This document shows, piece after piece, positions 8,503 through 15,331 of a stretch of 64,000 bases of DNA. This DNA comes from Mucilaginibacter limnophilus (lineage in GTDB: Bacteria > Bacteroidota > Bacteroidia > Sphingobacteriales > Sphingobacteriaceae): assembly GCF_004005815.1 (NCBI RefSeq), contig NZ_SACK01000006.1:1-64000 (forward strand), given 5' to 3'. Under the pieces are notes generated by a model, which made no database searches, was not told the DNA's origin, and worked only from the letters and a program-made list of their open reading frames with translations. The position numbers and the translations under genes were made by a program. How positions within the stretch are numbered: the first letter of the stretch is position 1; each line of letters starts with the position of its first letter.

Positions 8503-9438
8503 ATGTTAAGTAGGGTAGCAGCAAGTTTTTATTGGTTAAGCCGTTATATCGAGCGCAGCGACGGTATTTTGCGCATGCTGAAAATCAATTATGCCTCATC
8601 GCAGGACACCATACAGGAATTTACCTGGGAACCCGTTATACGTATTTTTGCCGGCTTGGGTGATGATGAAGCCCAAAAATTGGAGAACGACAGCCGTGCT
8701 GTACTGAAGTATATGGTTACGGGTAAAACCAACTCTAACAGTATTTTAAATATCATTACTCTGGCCCGCGAGAATGCGCGCAGCGTTCAGGAACATATCA
8801 CCAAAGACCTTTGGCAATGCCTTAACGAGTATTATCATACGGTAAAAGATAATAAGCTTGAGCGTTTATTACAGCGCGAAGACCCCATAAGTGCACTGGA
8901 TGTACTGATAAAACAGGTGATGCTGTATTATGGCACGGTTGAAATTACCATGGAGCGTGGCGAAGGGCGTGCGTTTATGAATATTGGTAAATACCTTGAA
9001 CGGGCTATACAATCGGTGGATATATTGGATATGAAGTTTGGGTCGATAAGCGACAATCCTGACTTATTAACTGATACCAGTTACTGGAAACATCTGTTGC
9101 TTTCGTTAGGAGGATACGAACTTTACCTGAAAACATATCGTGAAGGCTTTGAAGCTGAAAATGTACTGGAACAGGTGGTGCTGAATGTGGATTTTCCGCG
9201 GTCGGTTATTTATTCAGTTAATAATATACAACGTTATTTTGACAGGCTGAAGAATGACAATAACCTGGAAAATTACCGGGAAATGTCTTTCCAGATAGGC
9301 AGGTTGCAAAGCCGCATAAAATACAGTTCGGTACGCAGTATAAGGCAGGAAGGGCTTCACCTGTTTCTAACACAAATACGCAGCGAACTATACGGGATAG
9401 GCAACGCGCTGAACGAATACTATTTCGCAAATTCTTAA
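8503..9438 (+). CDS. Alpha-E domain protein (DUF403, COG2307 type)
   Basis: This 311-residue all-alpha protein begins with the family signature MLSRVAASFYWLSRYIERSD. The alpha-E family has no solved reaction. It is almost always encoded next to a permuted ATP-grasp and a transglutaminase-like protein, as here, and is thought to act with them on a peptide or protein substrate. Residues EITMERGEGRAFMNIGKYLERA (about 146-168) form a second conserved helix. The gene starts right after a GC-rich repeat, so its leader may be structured. It is followed by the transglutaminase gene after 10 bases. Confidence 0.92.
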   Translation: MLSRVAASFYWLSRYIERSDGILRMLKINYASSQDTIQEFTWEPVIRIFAGLGDDEAQKLENDSRAVLKYMVTGKTNSNSILNIITLARENARSVQEHITKDLWQCLNEYYHTVKDNKLERLLQREDPISALDVLIKQVMLYYGTVEITMERGEGRAFMNIGKYLERAIQSVDILDMKFGSISDNPDLLTDTSYWKHLLLSLGGYELYLKTYREGFEAENVLEQVVLNVDFPRSVIYSVNNIQRYFDRLKNDNNLENYREMSFQIGRLQSRIKYSSVRSIRQEGLHLFLTQIRSELYGIGNALNEYYFANS

Positions 9439-9448
9439 ATTTAACATT

Positions 9449-10417
9449 ATGCCTGAATTTCAGATACAACATATCACCAAATATATATATGCGGGCCAGG
9501 TGCGCGACAGCGCCAACCAGATCATTCTTTATCCTATTGAAGATGATTACCAGGAAGTAGTGCGCCAGGAGGTAGTGATAACAGGTAACCCGGTGGTTGA
9601 TATCCACACCGATTATTTCGGCAACAAGGTAGGCAGCTTTACTTACAGCGACCGCCATAATGTGCTGATGATAAGCTCAAACGTAGTGGTAAATACCCGG
9701 CACAGGGTACTACCGGTAAATGATATTTTCCCATCGCATCAGTGGGAAGACTTGAAACGCCTGCAGCATATGGTGCCGTACATCGATTTTTTAAAGCAGG
9801 AATATTTTGAAGGGCTTGATGAACTGAAAGTTGTAGTAGAAAATGAGCGAAAAAGCGACGATACACCCTACCAGATTGTTTTACGCTTTTGCCAGTATGT
9901 GTTTGATAACTTTGAATACATAAAGGGAGTAACCACTGTAGATACCACACTTGATGAGATATGGAAACTGCGGGCCGGCGTTTGCCAGGATTTTGCCCAT
10001 ATCATGACGGAAATGCTGCGTATTGTACAGATACCGGCACGATATGTAAGCGGATACATTTGCACCAACAGCAACGGTATGCGTGGCGAAGGCGCTACCC
10101 ATGCCTGGGTTGAGGCCTACATTCCGGATTATGGCTGGCTGGGAATAGATCCTACCAACAATTGTATAGCAAACGAAACACATGTGCGCCTGGCTGTAGG
10201 GCGTAATTTTTCAGACTGTTCGCCGGTGAAGGGCGTTTATAAGGGCTCTTCAAATCACAAGTTAACGGTATCCGTAATGGTTGACGAAGAAAGTTTTAAC
10301 AACCCCCACCAGATAATTGAAGTGCCCATAGCCGATCAGGTGACCGAATTCAGTAAGAACAGTTACCAGCGTTACATGGAAATGATACAGATGCAGCAGC
10401 AACAACAGCAGCAGTAA
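9449..10417 (+). CDS. Transglutaminase-like cysteine peptidase (COG1305 type) with poly-Gln tail
   Basis: This 322-residue cytosolic protein has no signal peptide. An N-terminal beta domain (QIQHITKYIYAGQVRDSANQ) precedes the papain-like core. The catalytic Cys is in GVCQDFAHIM (about residue 176), the His in GATHAWVEAYIP (about 217) and the Asp in WLGIDPTNN (about 232). Family members cleave or form amide bonds. Together with the ATP-grasp and alpha-E partners upstream it suggests a make-and-trim pathway for an unknown peptide tag; that is inference. The C-terminus ends in a run of seven Gln (MQQQQQQQ), which looks like repeat expansion. It is convergent with the next gene, with a 2-base gap. 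Confidence 0.9.
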   Translation: MPEFQIQHITKYIYAGQVRDSANQIILYPIEDDYQEVVRQEVVITGNPVVDIHTDYFGNKVGSFTYSDRHNVLMISSNVVVNTRHRVLPVNDIFPSHQWEDLKRLQHMVPYIDFLKQEYFEGLDELKVVVENERKSDDTPYQIVLRFCQYVFDNFEYIKGVTTVDTTLDEIWKLRAGVCQDFAHIMTEMLRIVQIPARYVSGYICTNSNGMRGEGATHAWVEAYIPDYGWLGIDPTNNCIANETHVRLAVGRNFSDCSPVKGVYKGSSNHKLTVSVMVDEESFNNPHQIIEVPIADQVTEFSKNSYQRYMEMIQMQQQQQQQ

Positions 10418-10419
10418 TC

Positions 10420-11019
10420 TTAAGCTTTCCTGATAGATGACATCAGTTCGGCAACGGTAGGCGCCTTAGGGTATGCTTTAACCAGCTTGCCTGCATGATT
10501 ATATACAGCTATGTAAGGTGTCTCTTTAACCCGAAAGTATTGCTGTAGCAAGTAAGTATAGTTGCCTTCGGTGCCAACAATAAAGTTTGGGTATTTCTGC
10601 AGCTTAAATGTGTCGCAAAAAGGCTTTAACGCCTCTACACGTATCCATGTCGCCATAACTATTTGTACGTCCTTCAGATTCTTAAATTCAGGTTCAAGAT
10701 CATGCATAAACTTAGTGCAATGGCTGCAATCAGGAGAGAAGTAAATGATTAAAACCGATTTATTCTTTTTCAGATCACTTTGAGTAACCACCTTGTTGTC
10801 AACAGTAAGCAGTTTAAATGGCGGCAAATTTTCAATATCAGGCTGCGGCTCACTTTCTTCTTTCGTTACATATTTATTATCAACCTGCTGTTTATACGCT
10901 TGTTCCATAGCCGCGCTATCAGCGTTAACAATATTTATCTCAATATTTTTGTCGCTGTTTTTTGCTTGTGAGCAACCAACTGTCGCTATAATTAAAAGTG
11001 ATGCTAATATCTTTTTCAT
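10420..11019 (-). CDS. Thioredoxin-fold lipoprotein with CSHC active site
   Basis: This 199-residue protein has a lipoprotein signal (IIATVGCSQAK, Cys16) and a thioredoxin-like domain from about residue 65. The redox motif is CSHC in YFSPDCSHCTKFM (about 104-107), and the cis-Pro region is ETPYIAVYN. It is predicted to be a periplasmic thiol reductase or resilience-type (TlpA/ResA-like) protein. It lies 4 bases downstream of an oxidoreductase gene on the same strand and is probably co-transcribed. Unlike the DUF4369 protein at 478-1617, its cysteines are intact. Confidence 0.88.
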   Translation of the reverse strand: MKKILASLLIIATVGCSQAKNSDKNIEINIVNADSAAMEQAYKQQVDNKYVTKEESEPQPDIENLPPFKLLTVDNKVVTQSDLKKNKSVLIIYFSPDCSHCTKFMHDLEPEFKNLKDVQIVMATWIRVEALKPFCDTFKLQKYPNFIVGTEGNYTYLLQQYFRVKETPYIAVYNHAGKLVKAYPKAPTVAELMSSIRKA

Positions 11020-11023
11020 ATAT

Positions 11024-12040
11024 CTATTGTTCCAGCATTTCTATTTGCCAGGTTATATGTTCTTCTGTTACCGGGAATAACGCGCCATTACGAATGGTAT
11101 TATTAACAGCCTCAAACAAGTGGCGGTAATCGCCTTTTTTTGATGTAATATACTCCACTGTTTTCTGCTGATTTTCATCATAGGTTATCAGCCTGCCCTC
11201 GCTGTTTGCGGGTTCAATGCCGTATGCTTCATCGGTTGGCATCATACCGGCAATCAACTGATCTTCCTGCACGTCGGTACGGTTCTTTATAAAACTTCCC
11301 AGCTTGCCATGTAACACAAACGCAGGTAAAGCTTCGCCTATAAGCAACCCGGCCGTTAAATAAACATTTAACTGATTGGGGTAAATCATGTGCAGGTGAA
11401 AGTAATCAGCCACTTGCGAACCTTCACGGTACGAACCCAAGGTTTTATGGGAGCTTACAGGATTACCGAATAAAGCAATGGCATTATCTATAAGGTGTGG
11501 CCCTAAATCATAAGCGGTACCATTTGCCGGGTAAGAAGCCATTTCTTTAAACGCTTTTGGCCCTATCACCGGTTTATACCTGTCGAAACGGAAATGTACC
11601 TCGATCAAATCGCCCAGACGGCCGCTTTCTACAATTTCTTTAACAGAAAGAAAACCACTATCCCAGCGCCGGTTTTGGTACACCATCAGGTGCAGGCCTT
11701 TTTGCCGTGCAAGGTCAAACAGTTCCTTAACCTCGGCGCTTGTGGCTGCTGCAGGTTTTTCAAGCAGTACATGCTTGCCCGCGTTAAGCGCCTGTTTAGC
11801 TAACTCGTAGTGTGTATAGCTGGCAGTATTAACCACTACCAGTTCTATCTCATCATCGGCAAGCAGTTCATCAACACTGTTATAACTTATAACATCAGGG
11901 TAGATATCATTTGCCTTTTTCTGGCTGCGCTCAACAACCGCTTTCAGCCTGAAATCAGGACTGGTATGAAGAAACGGTGCATGAAATACCCTGCCCGACA
12001 TGCCGAACGCCATTAGTCCGGCGGTAATAGGTGCTGCCAT
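11024..12040 (-). CDS. Gfo/Idh/MocA family NAD(P)-dependent oxidoreductase
   Basis: This 338-residue cytosolic enzyme has an N-terminal Rossmann fold (ITAGLMAFGMSGRVFHAPFL; the family's GxGxxG is relaxed to GLMAFGMSG). The family's EKP motif follows in HVLLEKPAA (about residues 93-101), and a C-terminal alpha/beta domain begins near residue 125. Lys in EKP and the downstream DLGPHLIDNA match the catalytic and binding elements of sugar dehydrogenases. The substrate cannot be read from sequence; the HAPFL start is typical of the YhhX/scyllo-inositol-dehydrogenase-like branch. It is the first gene of a probable two-gene unit with the thioredoxin lipoprotein. Confidence 0.9.
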   Translation of the reverse strand: MAAPITAGLMAFGMSGRVFHAPFLHTSPDFRLKAVVERSQKKANDIYPDVISYNSVDELLADDEIELVVVNTASYTHYELAKQALNAGKHVLLEKPAAATSAEVKELFDLARQKGLHLMVYQNRRWDSGFLSVKEIVESGRLGDLIEVHFRFDRYKPVIGPKAFKEMASYPANGTAYDLGPHLIDNAIALFGNPVSSHKTLGSYREGSQVADYFHLHMIYPNQLNVYLTAGLLIGEALPAFVLHGKLGSFIKNRTDVQEDQLIAGMMPTDEAYGIEPANSEGRLITYDENQQKTVEYITSKKGDYRHLFEAVNNTIRNGALFPVTEEHITWQIEMLEQ

Positions 12041-12064
12041 ACTGCAATATTACAATTTATGCCA

Positions 12065-12098
12065 TAAAAAAACAGGGGAAACAAATTGTTTCCCCTGT
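12065..12098 (-). terminator. Terminator of the DUF4142 gene
   Basis: A perfect 11-bp stem ACAGGGGAAAC/GTTTCCCCTGT (12072-12082 and 12088-12098) is followed, reading on the minus strand, by seven T (plus-strand A at 12065-12071). Confidence 0.9.
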
Positions 12099-12123
12099 AT
12101 AAATAATTTGAATAAGCAGTGGC

Positions 12124-12720
12124 TTATTTCATTTTATCCTTAATAGTTTTGATGTGAGCCTGATGCGCCTTTAAAACAGGAAGTGTTTTAGCAGCCCAAG
12201 CTTTAAGGTCGGCATTTTTAGCGTTTTTGGCGGCATCCTCAAACATAGATACGGTTTTGTCGTGGTCGGTAACCATTTGGTCAACATAGCTTTTGTCAAA
12301 GTCAGCACCCATTTTTTTACCAAGGTCAGCAGCAATCTTTTGGTTCTCTTCACCCGGAGCAGCTGGTAAAGTAACGTTGTTTGCAGTAGCCCATGCGGTA
12401 AGTTCGGTATTTGCTTTAGAGTGGTCTTTTACCATTTGAGCAGCAAATGCTTTTACATCAGCATTGGTTGCTTTTTGCTCAGCAAGATTACCCAAAGCAA
12501 CTTCGGCCATACCGCCGTTTGCCGCGTCAACAGCAAATTTTGAATCATAATCTTCAATAGCTGCAGCACCCGCTGTGTCGGCGTTAGCTGCTGTCGAGCT
12601 GTCTGTAGCTTCATTTACGCTGTCAGCAGTTTCAACAGTGTCTTTAGTGCCCGAACCGCCGCATGCATATAGTGCAATTGCTGCAAATGCTGTAACGGCC
12701 ATAATCTGTAGTTTTTTCAT
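12124..12720 (-). CDS. DUF4142 lipoprotein, ferritin-like helical bundle
   Basis: The protein has 198 residues from the ATG at 12720. A longer frame to 12756 is less likely because the signal peptide starts with MKKLQIMAVTAFAAIALYAC. Cys20 should be lipidated. An acidic, Ala/Thr-rich linker leads to a helical DUF4142 domain (about 60-198) with KAFAAQMVKDHSKANTEL and KSYVDQMVTDHDKTVSMF, the two histidine-bearing helices of the family. DUF4142 proteins are periplasmic and of unknown role, often stress-linked. The gene stands alone with its own terminator. Confidence 0.9.
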   Translation of the reverse strand: MKKLQIMAVTAFAAIALYACGGSGTKDTVETADSVNEATDSSTAANADTAGAAAIEDYDSKFAVDAANGGMAEVALGNLAEQKATNADVKAFAAQMVKDHSKANTELTAWATANNVTLPAAPGEENQKIAADLGKKMGADFDKSYVDQMVTDHDKTVSMFEDAAKNAKNADLKAWAAKTLPVLKAHQAHIKTIKDKMK

Positions 12721-12874
12721 GGTATTTTGTGATTTTGTTTTATCCTGATTAAACACAATATTTTATATAAAGTTTGACACCGTTGTTAGTACAACTTTTA
12801 GTGATATGACTTTTAAGATAAGTATGAGTGAGAAAATTGCTTTTGTAAACAAACAGATTAGTAAAAGTTTTCTT

Positions 12875-12882
12875 TATTTTTG
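12875..12882 (+). promoter_or_regulatory. -7 element upstream of gcvH
   Basis: TATTTTTG matches TAnnTTTG and ends 21 bases before the gcvH ATG. No good -33 box is seen at the usual spacing. Confidence 0.45.
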
Positions 12883-12903
12883 AGCACATAAAAATTAACT
12901 GAT

Positions 12904-13284
12904 ATGGAATTTCCGGCTGAATTAAAATATACCAAAGACCACGAGTGGATAAAAGTTGACGGCAGCGATGCTGTGATAGGCATTACCGAATTTGCACAGC
13001 GTGAGCTTGGCGACATTGTTTATGTAGACATTACCACCGTTGGCAGCGAGGTTGCTAAAGAGAGCGTTTTTGGTACAATTGAAGCCGTTAAAACCGTGTC
13101 GGACCTGTTTATACCTGTAGCAGGTACCGTGCTTGAAGTAAATCCCGCGCTTGACAGCCAGCCCGAATTAGTAAATACCGACCCTTATGGCGAAGGCTGG
13201 ATAGTAAAGATAACCCCTGAGAATGTAGCTGATATTGATGACCTGATGTCGGCAGATGAATATAAAGCGCTTGTAGGCGAATAA
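12904..13284 (+). CDS. gcvH: Glycine cleavage system H protein
   Basis: This 126-residue lipoyl carrier shuttles the aminomethyl group of glycine between the P, T and L proteins. The lipoylation site is Lys63 in [14 protein letters not shown]. The length and the [12 protein letters not shown] start match the family. The other gcv genes are not in the window. The stop codon abuts the VanZ start (13285), so the two genes are almost certainly co-transcribed. Confidence 0.97.
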   Translation: MEFPAELKYTKDHEWIKVDGSDAVIGITEFAQRELGDIVYVDITTVGSEVAKESVFGTIEAVKTVSDLFIPVAGTVLEVNPALDSQPELVNTDPYGEGWIVKITPENVADIDDLMSADEYKALVGE

Positions 13285-13677
13285 ATGAACACTACTTTAC
13301 GATACTTTTGGCCCGCTGCGTTGTGGGCCATTTTTATTTTAATTATTTGCAACATCAGCCTGGGCAAAGTTGGCGGCTCGCCGTTATTTTTTGCCGGCTT
13401 TGATAAGTTTACCCACTGCGGATTGTTTTTTGTAATGACTGTGCTTTACTGCAGCGGTTTCCTGCGGAAGTATAATCTTGCTTATATACCGGTTGGCAAA
13501 ATCATTTTAATTGCAGCAGCCATAATTTTATACGGCGGCATTATTGAAATACTGCAGGAATATATTTTTACTTGGCGCAGCGGCGACTGGAGCGACCTGT
13601 TTGCTGACACTGTAGGCACTTGCATGGGTGTTTTTAGTTTAATAGCAATTACTTCTTCTATAAAAAAGACTTACTAA
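13285..13677 (+). CDS. VanZ-like family membrane protein
   Basis: This 130-residue integral membrane protein has four predicted helices. The VanZ pattern is present: DKFTHCGLFF after helix 1, then GGIIEILQEYIFTWRSGDWSDLFADTVGT near the C-terminus, with the conserved E-x-x-Q, R, D-x-x-D and G. VanZ-like proteins of this short type have no defined biochemical role; the name comes from a teicoplanin-resistance accessory. Coupling directly behind gcvH recurs in this group (from memory). Confidence 0.85.
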   Translation: MNTTLRYFWPAALWAIFILIICNISLGKVGGSPLFFAGFDKFTHCGLFFVMTVLYCSGFLRKYNLAYIPVGKIILIAAAIILYGGIIEILQEYIFTWRSGDWSDLFADTVGTCMGVFSLIAITSSIKKTY

Positions 13678-13725
13678 TCTATTTCCGATTGATACAATAA
13701 AGCGTGATATACCTGCGTTTTACTG

Positions 13726-13746
13726 ATACATAGAATTTCTATGTAT
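13726..13746. promoter_or_regulatory. Palindromic operator candidate before padR-like gene
   Basis: ATACATAGAA-T-TTCTATGTAT is a perfect 21-base palindrome (10-bp arms, 1-base centre) ending 14 bases before the PadR start codon. It contains ACAT-N9-ATGT half-sites, the kind of dyad bound by PadR-type dimers. Autoregulation is the likely role. Confidence 0.65.
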
Positions 13747-13760
13747 GTTATAAACCAATT

Positions 13761-14108
13761 ATGGCTACTGTATCAAAAGAATTGCTGGCAGCTTCGTCAA
13801 TTCCGCTTATACTTTCGGTATTGAAGCGTGGTGAAAGTTATGGGTATGAACTGATAAAGGAAGTAAAAGCGGCTTCGGGCGGAAAACTTCAGTTTTCAGA
13901 CGGTACTTTGTACCCCATACTTCGTAAGCTTGAAGAAAAGGAGCTGATAACATCTGAATGGCGGATAGCGGAGAACGATAAGCGCAGGCGGTATTACCGC
14001 ATCACCGAAAAAGGCAAAGATCAGCTGAAGCAGGAAAAAAAGAACTGGGAATTTTTAACCACCTTATTAAATACATTATGGGCACCATCAACAACCAGCT
14101 TGAGTTAA
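13761..14108 (+). CDS. PadR family transcriptional regulator
   Basis: This is a 115-residue winged-helix regulator: ILSVLKRGESYGYELIKEV (helix 1-2), LQFSDGTLYPILRKLEEKELI (recognition helix) and RRRYYRITEKGKDQL (wing). The short C-terminal dimer helix marks the PadR-s1/s2 small type. It overlaps the next gene by 31 bases, a coupling typical of PadR with a membrane protein bearing an N-terminal HAAS/permease-prefix domain. The palindrome at 13726-13746 is a likely target. Confidence 0.94.
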   Translation: MATVSKELLAASSIPLILSVLKRGESYGYELIKEVKAASGGKLQFSDGTLYPILRKLEEKELITSEWRIAENDKRRRYYRITEKGKDQLKQEKKNWEFLTTLLNTLWAPSTTSLS

Positions 14109-15133
14109 AAATGCGTATTAACCGCTGGAAAGAAAGCTTCGCCAATACCGCGCTTACCTCTGAGGATATTGATGAATTATCACTTCATTTAACTAATGTT
14201 TACAATGAAATGCAGGCACTGGGCCTAAGCGATCAGGAAGCCTGGATGGTTGCAACCAATCGTGTGGGCAAACCCGAGGCGCTGCATGAGGAATTTAAAA
14301 AGGTAAACAGCGATTTCGGCCTTAACCGTAATTGGATGCTGCTGCTTTGGGGCGCTGTAAGTTTGCTGATACTACAGGCCATTTTTATTGTATTGCCTTT
14401 GCTTTATAGTGGTGCCTTGTCAGATAAGTTGAAAACAGCTAACGAAAGTCAGTTTATAACAGGGTCATATTACGCTATTTCAATAGTTCTGGTAGTGTTG
14501 TTCATTTTTGCCATCGCGCGTAGCGGTTCAATTATCAGCCGGTTCACCAGTTCGTTAACCAAATATGCTTCGATATATGCCATAGTTGCTGTGGTGGCAG
14601 GTTTATGGGCAGCGTTTTTCAGCTATGTATTATTTGCCAACTATATGGCTTCAGATGGCGGGGAATATACCGAAGAGCGCCGCAGCCTGAGTTTCCTGAT
14701 GTTCGGGTTTTATTTTCCGTTAATAGCTATAACAGCATTTGCAACATTGAGGTATTTTTCGAGCGAGATAACCTCATTTAAAGTGTTTAATAAAAACATC
14801 AACTGGAAACGCGCCTTAATAATCGGGTTGATCGCCCAAACACCTATCCAGTTCAGTCATGCTTTTCCGGGTGATGATAACACACGTGCAGGCATTGTTA
14901 TATTGGTGTCATTAGTACTGTTCTTAATTATCGGATGGATGATCAGTTATTCGCCAAACGGCATATCAAGCTTAGTTGCTGCCCAGGTTGCGCCAATGGG
15001 CATTTTTATAATGGGAATAATTGTAAATGAGCAGGCAAGGTTACTGTTCTTCGTGTTTTACGTTGTTAAACTGATTGCTCTTGCCGCAGGGTATTATTTT
15101 AACAAACGGAAATTGATGCAAGCTGCTTATTGA
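14078..15133 (+). CDS. Membrane protein with N-terminal permease-prefix (HAAS-like) domain
   Basis: The protein has 351 residues. A soluble helical domain (1-80; LTSEDIDELSLHLTNVYNEMQALGLSDQEAWMVATNRVGKPEALHEEF) matches the permease-prefix/HAAS-signalling type that is coupled to PadR regulators. About seven transmembrane helices follow from residue 90 on. The start at 14078 lies inside padR; 14111 is an alternative. PadR with such proteins is thought to form a membrane-linked sensing pair, the prefix domain touching the regulator. The substrate or signal is unknown. Confidence 0.82.
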   Translation: MGTINNQLELKMRINRWKESFANTALTSEDIDELSLHLTNVYNEMQALGLSDQEAWMVATNRVGKPEALHEEFKKVNSDFGLNRNWMLLLWGAVSLLILQAIFIVLPLLYSGALSDKLKTANESQFITGSYYAISIVLVVLFIFAIARSGSIISRFTSSLTKYASIYAIVAVVAGLWAAFFSYVLFANYMASDGGEYTEERRSLSFLMFGFYFPLIAITAFATLRYFSSEITSFKVFNKNINWKRALIIGLIAQTPIQFSHAFPGDDNTRAGIVILVSLVLFLIIGWMISYSPNGISSLVAAQVAPMGIFIMGIIVNEQARLLFFVFYVVKLIALAAGYYFNKRKLMQAAY

Positions 15134-15192
15134 GCTTCTAAAAACTTTACGGACGTTTTTACGTAAAACATATAAAGCTGAGCCCTGAGAGA

Positions 15193-15327
15193 ATGAAGAA
15201 TACTGTATATATAATTTCCGCCTGTTTAGTTGTTACCCTTTCATCATGCGGAATATTCAAAAAGAAATGCGATTGCCCGCACTTTGGTTATAAACAAGTG
15301 CAGGTTATTAAACATGTAAAAAGTTAA
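15193..15327 (+). CDS. Small lipoprotein, 44 residues
   Basis: This is a short gene from the ATG at 15193 to the TAA at 15325-15327. It begins MKNTVYIISACLVVTLSSCG, a clean signal peptide with a lipobox (LSSC, Cys19). The mature peptide is only about 26 residues: a basic stretch (FKKKC), then CDCPHFGYKQ. Cys26 and Cys28 could bind metal or form a disulfide. It is too short for default gene callers. It lies between the PadR operon and the convergent ispG, 4 bases from the ispG stop codon. The family is not recognised; CDCP-bearing small Bacteroidota lipoproteins exist (from memory), so it is probably real. Confidence 0.65.
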   Translation: MKNTVYIISACLVVTLSSCGIFKKKCDCPHFGYKQVQVIKHVKS

Positions 15328-15331
15328 GCTA

